This document shows, in pieces, positions 6,098 through 12,389 of a stretch of DNA of 28,748 nucleotides. The notes beneath the pieces are model-generated. The model worked only from the letters and a program-made list of their open reading frames with translations, was not told the DNA's origin and did no database searches. The position numbers and the translations under genes are program-made. Origin of the DNA: a virus; IMG/VR virus record IMGVR_UViG_3300011253_001134, positions 1-28,748 of that record; one strand, written 5' to 3'. Each line of letters starts with the position of its first letter. The stretch's first letter is position 1.

Positions 6098-7321
6098 ATG
6101 GCCACTAAAAATAAAATCGACGGTCGCTACAACGCGACAGAGCATGGTGCCTTTATTCGAGAGCTTATTAGTGAGGAAAACAACTGGGGAAAGTACACAC
6201 GCAGCCAAGTAGCCGAGATGGCATCAGAGAAATGTGGATATAAGGTCACAACTGAGAACGTGCGCTCCATCTTACGTGGTCAAGACGCGCAAGGCTTCAC
6301 CACTCACCAGATGCCGAAAAACCAATATACTGGTCGATCCGACCGGGTAGATCAGGAGGCCGACCGACTAGGTGTCGGAAAGGGGAATTGGAGCAGTGCC
6401 TGGATCAAGGAGGATAACGTGTCGATGTATGTCAGGAACGACATGCCTCAGCAGAAGATCGAAGACCTGGTGGCCGAGAGCATCGATGCGATGCAGAAGC
6501 ACAAAGTCACCTATCCGAAGATCAAACGCACAAAGGTCACTGACCCTCACTTGTTGGTTATCGATCCAGCTGACGTACACATTGGAAAGCTAGCTCTCTC
6601 TGTTGAGACGGGAGAGGACTACAATATCGAGATCGCAAAGAAGCGATGTATCGAGGGGGTAGAGGGACTAATCCAAAAGTCACAGGGTTTTCCTATTGAG
6701 AGGGTGATGCTCGTGATTGGTAATGACATCCTTCATTTTGATACGCCAAAGCGAACAACGACATCTGGCACCCCACAGGACACAGACGGGCAGCTCCATC
6801 AGATTTATCTGGAGGGGCTGAATTTATATGTGCAGCTCATCGAGCGTTTGATGCAGGTTGCCGATGTTGAGGTGGTGTATAATCCATCTAACCACGACTA
6901 CATGTCTGGCTACATGTTGGCGCAGACCCTAGCCGCTTGGTTCCGACAATCGAAGAATGTAAGTTTTGATGTTTCTATCCGTCACCGGAAATATACCAAG
7001 TACGGTGAAAACCTCATCGCCACGAGCCACGGAGACGGCGCAAAGCACGCTGATATGCCGATGCTCATGGCCGCAGAGGCCGACGATTGGTCATCTACAA
7101 AGTTTCGATACATCTATCTACATCACCTCCACCATAAGAAGGTGACGAAGTGGCAAGCAGCTGGCGACCTCCCAGGCGTTACGTTGCAAATCCTCCGCAG
7201 CCCGTCAGCAACAGATGGATGGCATGATCGAAAAGGGTATGCGTGCCAGCCAAAGGCCGTAGAGGGCTTTATTCACCATAAGACGAGTGGCCAAGTAGCC
7301 TCACTAACTCACTATTTCTAA
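6098..7321 (+). CDS. Calcineurin-like metallophosphoesterase (phage type)
   Basis: 407 residues. The C-terminal domain has the metal-ligand motifs of metallophosphoesterases in order: DVH (159-161), GND (208-210), SNHD (264-267), HGD (311-313) and HHLHH (342-346). The segment after GND, LHFDTPKRTTTSGTPQDTD, is typical of a phage subfamily seen near replication and packaging genes. Residues 1-70 look like a separate helical, possibly HTH, DNA-binding domain, joined by a polar linker. A nuclease or phosphodiesterase acting on phage or host nucleic acid is the likely activity; the substrate is unknown. No Shine-Dalgarno site is visible; a hairpin lies just before the ATG. A 42-codon ORF follows after 1 nt. 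Confidence 0.75.
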   Translation: MATKNKIDGRYNATEHGAFIRELISEENNWGKYTRSQVAEMASEKCGYKVTTENVRSILRGQDAQGFTTHQMPKNQYTGRSDRVDQEADRLGVGKGNWSSAWIKEDNVSMYVRNDMPQQKIEDLVAESIDAMQKHKVTYPKIKRTKVTDPHLLVIDPADVHIGKLALSVETGEDYNIEIAKKRCIEGVEGLIQKSQGFPIERVMLVIGNDILHFDTPKRTTTSGTPQDTDGQLHQIYLEGLNLYVQLIERLMQVADVEVVYNPSNHDYMSGYMLAQTLAAWFRQSKNVSFDVSIRHRKYTKYGENLIATSHGDGAKHADMPMLMAAEADDWSSTKFRYIYLHHLHHKKVTKWQAAGDLPGVTLQILRSPSATDGWHDRKGYACQPKAVEGFIHHKTSGQVASLTHYF

Positions 7322-7322
7322 T

Positions 7323-7451
7323 ATGGACGAAGATAAATTTATTTCCAAGATAAACCACGCAGTCATCGACTATGAAGATGGGATGATCCTGTTTGAGGAG
7401 CTTGTAGAGACACTCGATACCGTAGTGGCAACGATGAAGAAGGGACTTTAG
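7323..7451 (+). CDS. Small acidic protein of unknown function (42 aa)
   Basis: An ATG one base after the preceding stop opens a 42-codon frame beginning MDEDKFISKINHAVIDYEDG and ending in TAG at 7449-7451. It is predicted helical and acidic, with a hydrophobic heptad pattern. Its tight spacing to the metallophosphoesterase gene suggests coupled translation. I recognise no family. A DnaA box follows immediately. Confidence 0.45.
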   Translation: MDEDKFISKINHAVIDYEDGMILFEELVETLDTVVATMKKGL

Positions 7452-7460
7452 TTATCCACA
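7452..7460 (+). promoter_or_regulatory. DnaA box (TTATCCACA)
   Basis: Perfect consensus, directly after the stop of the 42-codon ORF and 31 nt before the -10 of the next gene. DnaA bound here could affect that promoter or form part of an origin. Confidence 0.45.
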
Positions 7461-7468
7461 GGTGTCTA

Positions 7469-7504
7469 TTGTTATCTCTCACAGCTTTTGTATAGTGTGA
7501 GTAT
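7469..7504 (+). promoter_or_regulatory. Promoter of the small-gene operon, near-leaderless
   Basis: TTGTTA (7469-7474), a 16-nt spacer, and TATAGT (7491-7496), which ends 8 nt before ATG 7505. The expected transcription start lies 0-2 nt from the start codon. It probably drives the run of overlapping small genes. Confidence 0.6.
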
Positions 7505-7837
7505 ATGAGTATCAATAAAACATTAAACGAACGAGAGAACACACATGGGGACTACGTAGCCAATGCGAGTGCTGCAATGACATTAATCAGCGCTGCAATG
7601 TCCCAACCTGGATGGGAAAAACTCCCCGCCTACCAGCAATACACCCTCATTATGGGCTATGTAAAGGATGGTAGAATCCTCGCCGGAAATCACAACTATG
7701 ACGATCACTGGCACGACAAATCTTGTTATCCAGCATTAGTAGAAAAAGAACTCACCAAAGAATGGAACGACACGACTACATCTCAGCATACTGCCAAGGC
7801 TTCTTCGACCACGGACGAGCAACAGGCTATTACTTAG
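7505..7837 (+). CDS. DUF6378-like phage protein
   Basis: 110 residues. It has the pattern of DUF6378 phage proteins: ERENTHGDY (10-18), a helix with LPAYQQYTLIMGYVKDGRIL (40-59) and DDHWHDKSCYPALVEKEL. The family is common in tailed phages and has no known function. Its last 25 residues, polar and Thr/Ser-rich, fall in the region that encodes the next gene in another frame, so the conserved domain ends about where the overlap begins. The start follows a promoter by 8 nt and lacks a Shine-Dalgarno site. Confidence 0.65.
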   Translation: MSINKTLNERENTHGDYVANASAAMTLISAAMSQPGWEKLPAYQQYTLIMGYVKDGRILAGNHNYDDHWHDKSCYPALVEKELTKEWNDTTTSQHTAKASSTTDEQQAIT

Positions 7838-7947
7838 TAGATATCGAACTTTATAACTTAGATGACCAAGAGATTAGACGAATTAAGGAGTTTGCTAGAA
7901 AATCCTACGCACGGCGTCACGCAACAACCAAGGCAGACGTTAGCTAG
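7762..7947 (+). CDS. Small phage protein (61 aa), overlaps both neighbours
   Basis: From ATG 7762, the protein MERHDYISAYCQGFFDHGRA... is 61 residues, with a helical start, a Tyr-rich middle and a basic C-terminus (RRIKEFARKSYARRH). It overlaps the DUF6378-like gene by 76 nt and the next gene by 86 nt in other frames. The amino-acid pattern looks protein-like here, while the DUF6378 tail in the same DNA looks low-complexity. No homologue is recognised. Confidence 0.5.
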   Translation: MERHDYISAYCQGFFDHGRATGYYLVDIELYNLDDQEIRRIKEFARKSYARRHATTKADVS

Positions 7948-8194
7948 CATCGACCTCCCTAAGAAACCTGGCCACTGCATCCCGTTCACCCTGCGACACG
8001 CACCCAGGCAGAAGCCAGATGGCTACAAGGAAGCTCTGCTAAAGCGCAGTAGGACAACCGGGAGAAAGGTTAAAGTTATCCCGACTGATGGGATCACCGA
8101 GTGTAGTTGTGGAGTAGAGTTTAAAGTTAGCCGTCACTGGTATAACGGAGACTGGCACTGTCATGGATGCCTTAAAAAAATAAATGTTATATGA
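7862..8194 (+). CDS. Small zinc-ribbon-like protein
   Basis: 110 residues. The C-terminal 30 residues contain C-S-C-G, then W-H-C-H-G-C, a C-x-C...C-x2-C zinc-ribbon-like knuckle. The basic middle (KEALLKRSRTTGRKVKV) could contact nucleic acid. The N-terminal 28 codons overlap the preceding 61-residue gene in another frame. The stop overlaps the next start (ATGA). It is probably part of the early small-gene operon; the function is unknown. Confidence 0.55.
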   Translation: MTKRLDELRSLLENPTHGVTQQPRQTLASIDLPKKPGHCIPFTLRHAPRQKPDGYKEALLKRSRTTGRKVKVIPTDGITECSCGVEFKVSRHWYNGDWHCHGCLKKINVI

Positions 8195-8484
8195 AAGACA
8201 AAGATTGTTGGAAAGACCCAGATAACTGCTTCTGTGATGTGGGTGAATTAAAGCCAGTAGAGGAGATATTTACTAGCATTGCGAACGCTCCCTACGCCGA
8301 AGAGATGCGTGCCTGGCTTACATCAGACCGCAAAACCCTCATACAGGAGATAGTGGAGATGTTGGAGGGGATGAAGAAGCCTTTGATTAGAGGGTTGGCG
8401 TTCCGTGAGCAAAACATTAATGCCGCTGGCTACAACCAAGCCCTACAAGACGCTATTACAAGGATTAAGCAAATGGATGTATGA
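8191..8484 (+). CDS. Small hypothetical protein
   Basis: 97 residues with ATGA overlaps at both ends, which is strong evidence for a real coupled gene. An acidic, Cys-containing N-terminus (KDKDCWKDPDNCFCD) is followed by amphipathic helices. I recognise no family. It belongs to the dense cluster of small, probably early, phage genes. Confidence 0.6.
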   Translation: MKDKDCWKDPDNCFCDVGELKPVEEIFTSIANAPYAEEMRAWLTSDRKTLIQEIVEMLEGMKKPLIRGLAFREQNINAAGYNQALQDAITRIKQMDV

Positions 8485-8756
8485 AATTTGAATTAACAAA
8501 AGAACAAAACAAACACGTACAGAGCCTACAGTGGTTATTCACTGGCCCAAGAGGTAGTGGTAGGACGACACTATTGGCATATGTGCTTATTCAAACTGTT
8601 TTGGAAACAGGAGTTTCGCAAAGGATTGTTGACCACCACCCGGACAAGCGTGCTGATCAACTTCTTGCAAGGGAGATAGAGGTAATTATCGGTGAAAACG
8701 ATTTGCCATTGGCAGTTAATCGAGTTGCACTCACTCTTTCGATGCGAGCAACTTAA
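8481..8756 (+). CDS. Mini P-loop-like protein (Walker A with Arg)
   Basis: 91 residues. Residues 20-33 read FTGPRGSGRTTLLA, a P-loop-like motif after a short strand, as in the start of many NTPases, but the invariant lysine is arginine. No Walker B, sensor or other NTPase motif follows, so the protein is about the size of the first quarter of an ATPase. It may be a truncated ATPase, a nucleotide-binding inhibitor of a host motor, or a coincidental loop. It is coupled to the upstream gene by ATGA. A short direct repeat starts at the base after its stop. Confidence 0.5.
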   Translation: MKFELTKEQNKHVQSLQWLFTGPRGSGRTTLLAYVLIQTVLETGVSQRIVDHHPDKRADQLLAREIEVIIGENDLPLAVNRVALTLSMRAT

Positions 8757-8779
8757 CAGTCTAACTAAGTAAGTATGAA
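8757..8779 (+). repeat. Start-region direct repeat, copy 1
   Basis: A 23-base element, CAGTCTAACTAAG followed by TAAGTATGAA, that spans the start codon of the 56-residue membrane protein. It matches 22 of 23 bases with 8924-8946, which spans the start of the next gene. Confidence 0.7.
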
Positions 8780-8945
8780 ATTGATATCATCGCTATTATT
8801 GATTATATTTTGGGCGCTCATTACCCAGCTATTCGAGCTCTCGAGTACCGTAGTGACTTTGCAGGCTTTATTTCTGTACGTCTATGTCTGGTACTTTCAC
8901 TTGGGCCTCATGGATGAAATTGCCAGTCTAACTAAGCAAGTATGA
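8775..8945 (+). CDS. Small two-helix membrane protein (56 aa)
   Basis: A 56-codon frame from ATG 8775, beginning MKLISSLLLIIFWALITQLF, with a second hydrophobic stretch ALFLYVYVWYFHLGL. Two transmembrane helices are likely. Its stop overlaps the next start (ATGA). Both its start and the next gene's start lie in copies of the same 23-base repeat. It could be a small membrane toxin, superinfection or defence factor, or holin-like protein; nothing decides between these. Confidence 0.55.
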   Translation: MKLISSLLLIIFWALITQLFELSSTVVTLQALFLYVYVWYFHLGLMDEIASLTKQV

Positions 8946-8946
8946 A
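8924..8946 (+). repeat. Start-region direct repeat, copy 2
   Basis: Differs from copy 1 only at one base (AAGCAAG instead of AAGTAAG). It encodes the C-terminus of the 56-residue protein and the start of the HNH-like gene. Confidence 0.7.
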
Positions 8947-9310
8947 CCCCATAGAACAAGGACGACCTAAATACCCTTCAGACAGCAAAAGTGCTGAGTA
9001 CATGCGTTCTTACTACAAGAAAAATCCTTGGGCTAGAAAATACAACACATCTCTCTTAGCGGCTAAACGTAAAAACTTAGAACACACAATGAGGACAGCG
9101 GATTTCAAAGAGTTGTGGTTTAGAGACAAAGCATACGAGTTAAAAGAGCCGTCCATAGACCGTATTGATCGTCACGGGGGGTATGTGAAAGAAAACTGCC
9201 GTTTCATTGAACGTAGGGAGAATTGCGGAAGGGATAACCGAGGACGAGTTGCAACGGAAGCTCAGCGTGAAGCCGGTCGTAGAAATTTAACAGGTTGGAA
9301 TAAGAAATAA
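8942..9310 (+). CDS. HNH-type endonuclease-like protein
   Basis: 122 residues. SIDRIDRHGGYVKENCRFI (71-89) is the signature of a class of HNH-related phage/homing nucleases (x-S-x-D-R-I-D-x-x-G-x-Y-x-x-x-N-C-R-W). The N-terminus is basic with MRSYYKKNPWARKY (21-34). The C-terminal TEAQREAGRRNLTGWNKK is weakly like the helical NUMOD-type motifs of homing endonucleases. A free-standing nuclease, possibly selfish, is the best reading. The flanking direct repeat may be a trace of its insertion. Start by ATGA overlap. Confidence 0.6.
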   Translation: MNPIEQGRPKYPSDSKSAEYMRSYYKKNPWARKYNTSLLAAKRKNLEHTMRTADFKELWFRDKAYELKEPSIDRIDRHGGYVKENCRFIERRENCGRDNRGRVATEAQREAGRRNLTGWNKK

Positions 9311-9314
9311 AATT

Positions 9315-9566
9315 ATGTCTAAAAGTATTGAATCCCAGGTAGAGGAGTTCACAAAAGAAACATTATTATTCAAAGTGAAAGTGGGTGAAGGTGACATTGA
9401 AAAGATGGCTCGCCTACAGAATCTATTTATTGAAGCCCTCCAAGAACACGGAGAAGCAGTACGTAAGCAGATCGTTGCAGGGATAATGAATGATCCAGAG
9501 CTACCTATGCCCAGGACACGTGAGGTAGCTTGGATACTGAAAAAGTTAAATGATAAGAAGTTATGA
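9315..9566 (+). CDS. Small helical hypothetical protein
   Basis: 83 residues, charged and predicted helical throughout (SIESQVEEFTKETLLFKVKV...). No Shine-Dalgarno site; the start follows an A-rich stretch. It is coupled by ATGA to the following gene. No family recognised. Confidence 0.5.
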   Translation: MSKSIESQVEEFTKETLLFKVKVGEGDIEKMARLQNLFIEALQEHGEAVRKQIVAGIMNDPELPMPRTREVAWILKKLNDKKL

Positions 9567-9892
9567 TTACCTACGAGCTAGCAAAGGACTTAAAGGATGC
9601 GGGGTTTCCATTCAAGGAGAAGCACGCTGTTGAGATTGATGGTCAGCTCTATAAAGCATTTACCTTATCAGAGCTTATAGGGGCTTGTGGGGAAGAGTTT
9701 CTGGGGCTTACCAAGCTCAACGATGACGACCCAGATAAAGCAGAAGGTGGTTGGTATGCTGACACCAGGACGGAGGGGTGTAATTGTGACTACGAGTCTG
9801 ATCCTCACTTCAACTGGAAATCAGAGTTTGGCAAAACTCCAGAAGAAGCAGTAGCAAAGCTTTGGTTAGCACTGAACAATGAGAAAGCTTAA
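9563..9892 (+). CDS. Conserved phage protein (TPEEAVAKLWLALN family)
   Basis: 109 residues. ELAKDLKDAGFPFK at the start, TLSELIGACG in the middle and GKTPEEAVAKLWLALN at the end match a very common phage protein of unknown function. An inserted Asp/Cys-rich stretch (GCNCDYESDPHFNW) lies between. Start by ATGA overlap; the 3' end overlaps the first zinc-ribbon microgene by 14 nt. Confidence 0.6.
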   Translation: MITYELAKDLKDAGFPFKEKHAVEIDGQLYKAFTLSELIGACGEEFLGLTKLNDDDPDKAEGGWYADTRTEGCNCDYESDPHFNWKSEFGKTPEEAVAKLWLALNNEKA

Positions 9893-9983
9893 CTGCCACA
9901 TCTGTAAAGACACCGAGGAAAGCCTAGTGCGTTTAGATGCTGGGTGGACTTGTGTAAAATGTCAGTATGAGAAAGTGCTTTAA
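9879..9983 (+). CDS. Zinc-ribbon microprotein 1 (34 aa)
   Basis: A 34-codon frame with CHIC near residue 6 and CVKC near residue 25: a C-x2-C...C-x2-C zinc ribbon and little else. It overlaps both neighbours (14 and 17 nt). It begins MRKLNC, similar to the following microprotein (MRKCFNC), suggesting duplication. Such single ribbons can bind RNA polymerase or nucleic acid; the role is unknown. Confidence 0.45.
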   Translation: MRKLNCHICKDTEESLVRLDAGWTCVKCQYEKVL

Positions 9984-10086
9984 TTGCCGGAATGAATATG
10001 AGGGGGATGCGCTGTATTGTACCGACTGCAAGGACAAGCCCCGGCAGCAAACACAAGGAACATACGTTATTTATGATAAGATTTGA
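9967..10086 (+). CDS. Zinc-ribbon microprotein 2 (39 aa)
   Basis: A 39-codon frame beginning MRKCFNCRNEYEGDALYCTD, with C-x2-C (4-7) and C-x2-C (18-21). It is a minimal zinc ribbon of the zinc-ribbon_2 style, followed by a short basic/Gln-rich tail. It overlaps the preceding microgene by 17 nt and lies 3 nt before the next gene. Confidence 0.45.
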   Translation: MRKCFNCRNEYEGDALYCTDCKDKPRQQTQGTYVIYDKI

Positions 10087-10089
10087 ACT
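10074..10089 (+). promoter_or_regulatory. Extended -10, near-leaderless
   Basis: TGA-TAAGAT (10074-10082) ends 7 nt before ATG 10090, the same spacing as at other starts in this window. It overlaps the end of the preceding microgene. Confidence 0.4.
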
Positions 10090-10284
10090 ATGAACGACAA
10101 CCTAAACGACCTCGATCTTGAGGCAAAGATTTACGAAGCGAAGATGAAGGCATTTGATGAAGACCTGGCCGAACTTCAGAACAAACATCAAATCACTTTG
10201 ATGGCAGTCAACATGGCTGACCCTTCAGGATTGGTGCGACCAGTGATATTAAAACAGGAATTAGCAGCAAAGACCGAGAAGTAA
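10090..10284 (+). CDS. Small helical hypothetical protein
   Basis: 64 residues, highly charged and probably a helical hairpin (LEAKIYEAKMKAFDEDLAEL). An extended -10 lies 7 nt upstream and there is no Shine-Dalgarno site. It is 1 nt from the GroES-like gene, so the two are probably co-translated. No family recognised. Confidence 0.5.
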   Translation: MNDNLNDLDLEAKIYEAKMKAFDEDLAELQNKHQITLMAVNMADPSGLVRPVILKQELAAKTEK

Positions 10285-10285
10285 T

Positions 10286-10531
10286 ATGTTTGAAGCGATC
10301 AACCAGTACGTTATCCTCAAGAAGGTGGAGCAAAAAACAGCTAGTGGCATTGTCTTAACCGAAGGTGAGGATACCAAGATTAAATCCTATAAGGTGGTGG
10401 CAACGACTGGGGAAACCAAGGCACTACTGGACAGAACTATCATGGCTCATGTGGGGATGGTGTCTGACTTGGGTCAAGGATACTACTCAGTCCTTACTGA
10501 GGAGATTAGAGCTGTGAAGACGGATGCTTAG
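10286..10531 (+). CDS. Mini GroES-like co-chaperonin
   Basis: 81 residues. The start INQYVILKKVEQKTASGIVL lines up with the first strand and mobile loop of GroES: E. coli GroES has the same V-I-V-K...E-x-K-x-x-G-G-I-V-L-T pattern, and the I-V-L tripeptide (22-24) is what contacts GroEL. The end (YYSVLTEEIRAVKTDA) matches the last strands of Cpn10. The protein is about 15 residues shorter than bacterial GroES, with the roof region reduced. Phage co-chaperonins such as T4 gp31 help GroEL fold the coat protein; the nearby packaging and head genes fit that role. Family assignment rests on pattern only. Confidence 0.6.
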   Translation: MFEAINQYVILKKVEQKTASGIVLTEGEDTKIKSYKVVATTGETKALLDRTIMAHVGMVSDLGQGYYSVLTEEIRAVKTDA

Positions 10532-10539
10532 TTCTATTG

Positions 10540-10553
10540 TATAATTTTGTTAT
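10540..10553 (+). promoter_or_regulatory. Near-leaderless promoter of the packaging operon
   Basis: A perfect TATAAT (10540-10545) ends 8 nt before ATG 10554. There is no clear -35 and no ribosome binding site. Confidence 0.55.
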
Positions 10554-10871
10554 ATGGATGACTTTACAGGCGAGAAACAGGCATCACCTGCTGATCGCAT
10601 CAAACCTTGGCAGTTCCCGAAAGGAGTAAGCGGCAACCCTAAGGGGCGGCCTAAATCTCCAATCACTCGAATAAAAGAAATCTGGAACGAAAATCCAGAG
10701 CTTTATGATAAGTGGGTTGCTGAATACATGGAAGATAAAAATAACCGGAAACACGTTGTAGAGATGATTGAAGGAAAGCCAAAGCAACAAACTGATATCA
10801 CTTCGGGGGGTGAGCCAATTCAAGGATTTAATTTCATACGCGCTGATGAAGCCGACGATACGTCCAACTAA
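10554..10871 (+). CDS. Terminase small subunit-like (DUF5681-type)
   Basis: 105 residues. WQFPKGVSGNPKGRPKS (19-35) is the FxxGxSGNPxGRPK motif of DUF5681 proteins, which sit directly upstream of terminase large subunits. The middle is helical, and PKQQTDITSGGEPI near the end is typical of small terminase tails. It would recognise viral DNA and recruit the motor. It overlaps the large-subunit start by 26 nt. Confidence 0.7.
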   Translation: MDDFTGEKQASPADRIKPWQFPKGVSGNPKGRPKSPITRIKEIWNENPELYDKWVAEYMEDKNNRKHVVEMIEGKPKQQTDITSGGEPIQGFNFIRADEADDTSN

Positions 10872-12360
10872 AAAACAACAAATAGCGTGGGATCGCTGGT
10901 GGGACTTAATTACTAAGTTTATTGTTTTGGGTGGAGGAGCAGGCGGAGGAAAGTCTTGGGCGGGCTGTGAAATGGTCTTAACGGATTGTTACCGGTACCC
11001 TGGAGGAAGCTTCTTCCTTGCTCGCAACGAGCTTAAGCGGCTTATGGGAACGACTTACAAAACCTGGTTGAAGGTTTGTAAGCATCATAAAATTCCTGAT
11101 AGTGATTGGAAGCTGGACGGCCAATACAACATCATTAAGTTTAAGAATGGAGCTGAGGTTCATTTGCTCGATGTGGCTTATAAGCCAACTGACCCAATGT
11201 ATGAACGGTTTGGGTCTTATGAGTTTACCAAAGGCTTTGGAGACGAGATAAATGAATGGCAGTTTGATGCGTATGATGTGCTTAAGTCCCGGATCGGTCG
11301 AAACAACTCTTTTGATGCTAAAGCAGGACGCATGATTACTCCCCCTGCGGACTTTGAGGGGAACGAACATAAGTACCCTCATATTGAGGTGGTCCCACCG
11401 AAGTTTCTTGGTGGGTGTAACCCCGCGAAGAACTGGGTATATCAGGAGTTCTATAAGCCTTGGCGCGATAACGTCCTCCCGGCTGAGAAGGCTTTCATAC
11501 AATCTTTATACACAGATAACCCCTACACCGCTAAGAGCTATGGGGAGCAACTTGCTGCAATTAAAAATGACGTTAACCGGCAACGATTAATGGATGGAAA
11601 CTGGGATTATTCTGACAATCTTTCAGCCCTAGTGTCCTACGGTGCCCTGGCGGACTTGCCAAGCAATCCTAAGCAAACAAGTGGTACTCGCTATTGCGTC
11701 ATTGATGTGGCTGGGGGCGGCGGGGACAACGCCATTGCGAACCTGTTTGACGGGTGGCACTCATACAAGCGGGTTCTCTTGCCTGCAACTGACGATCCTC
11801 AGCTCCTTCGAGATGAGGTTAAGCAGCTTTTGAGTGATGAAGATATTCTCTATAGCAACACTTTATACGATGCGAATGGCCTCGGCTGGGCTTTGGGGGG
11901 TGGGGATCTCCAGGGGCTACGGCCCTTCGTGGGTTCTCGTTCTCCGCTCGCGACTAGGGACCAAATTAATCTCCGCTCCCGGAAGCGGTACGACCCAGAA
12001 GCTCAAGCTCCAAACTTTAATCACGTAAAAAGCCAGTGTGCCTGGTTCTTGGCTGAAAAGATTAATTCTCATGCAGCCAGCATGGCTCCGGGGAACCATG
12101 TGGCGACTGTTATTGAGGACTTGACTGCTTTGCTTATCCAGAAGGACCCCGAAAAGGAAGGAAAGCTATCTCTTAAGCCTAAAGAGGATGTTCGGCAAGA
12201 CTTGGGGCGATCCCCTGATGATGGCGATACATGGATTATGCGGGCATGGTTTGATGTCTATGAGCTGTCAGAAAAAGGTGATCCCGCTAGGAGAGACGAC
12301 CATTCTGGTTATTACAGCGAGCTTGAATACTCACAAGTCGGCGGTGGTGTGAGGAAGTAG
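10846..12360 (+). CDS. Terminase large subunit
   Basis: 504 residues from ATG 10846; the frame is open further upstream (to 10768) but that part only shadows the small subunit. The ATPase domain has Walker A GGGAGGGKS (29-37) after a RWWDLITKFIVLGG strand, and Walker B KGFGDEINE (129-137) with D133-E134. The nuclease domain shows the RNase H-like acids at YCVIDVAGGG (D287) and TLYDANG (D342). It is the packaging motor that threads DNA through the portal and cuts concatemers. It is followed by a 29-nt gap with a promoter, then the portal gene. Confidence 0.85.
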   Translation: MKPTIRPTKKQQIAWDRWWDLITKFIVLGGGAGGGKSWAGCEMVLTDCYRYPGGSFFLARNELKRLMGTTYKTWLKVCKHHKIPDSDWKLDGQYNIIKFKNGAEVHLLDVAYKPTDPMYERFGSYEFTKGFGDEINEWQFDAYDVLKSRIGRNNSFDAKAGRMITPPADFEGNEHKYPHIEVVPPKFLGGCNPAKNWVYQEFYKPWRDNVLPAEKAFIQSLYTDNPYTAKSYGEQLAAIKNDVNRQRLMDGNWDYSDNLSALVSYGALADLPSNPKQTSGTRYCVIDVAGGGGDNAIANLFDGWHSYKRVLLPATDDPQLLRDEVKQLLSDEDILYSNTLYDANGLGWALGGGDLQGLRPFVGSRSPLATRDQINLRSRKRYDPEAQAPNFNHVKSQCAWFLAEKINSHAASMAPGNHVATVIEDLTALLIQKDPEKEGKLSLKPKEDVRQDLGRSPDDGDTWIMRAWFDVYELSEKGDPARRDDHSGYYSELEYSQVGGGVRK

Positions 12361-12372
12361 CGTCTTATGCGG

Positions 12373-12389
12373 TATAATATACGCAAACT
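12373..12389 (+). promoter_or_regulatory. Promoter before the portal gene
   Basis: TATAAT (12373-12378) ends 11 nt before ATG 12390, giving a leader of about 5 nt. No Shine-Dalgarno site. Confidence 0.45.

Noticed and set aside
5991-6212. 73-codon ORF overlapping the metallophosphoesterase start
   Set aside because: TTG start, no ribosome binding site, and most of it is the out-of-frame shadow of the confirmed downstream gene.
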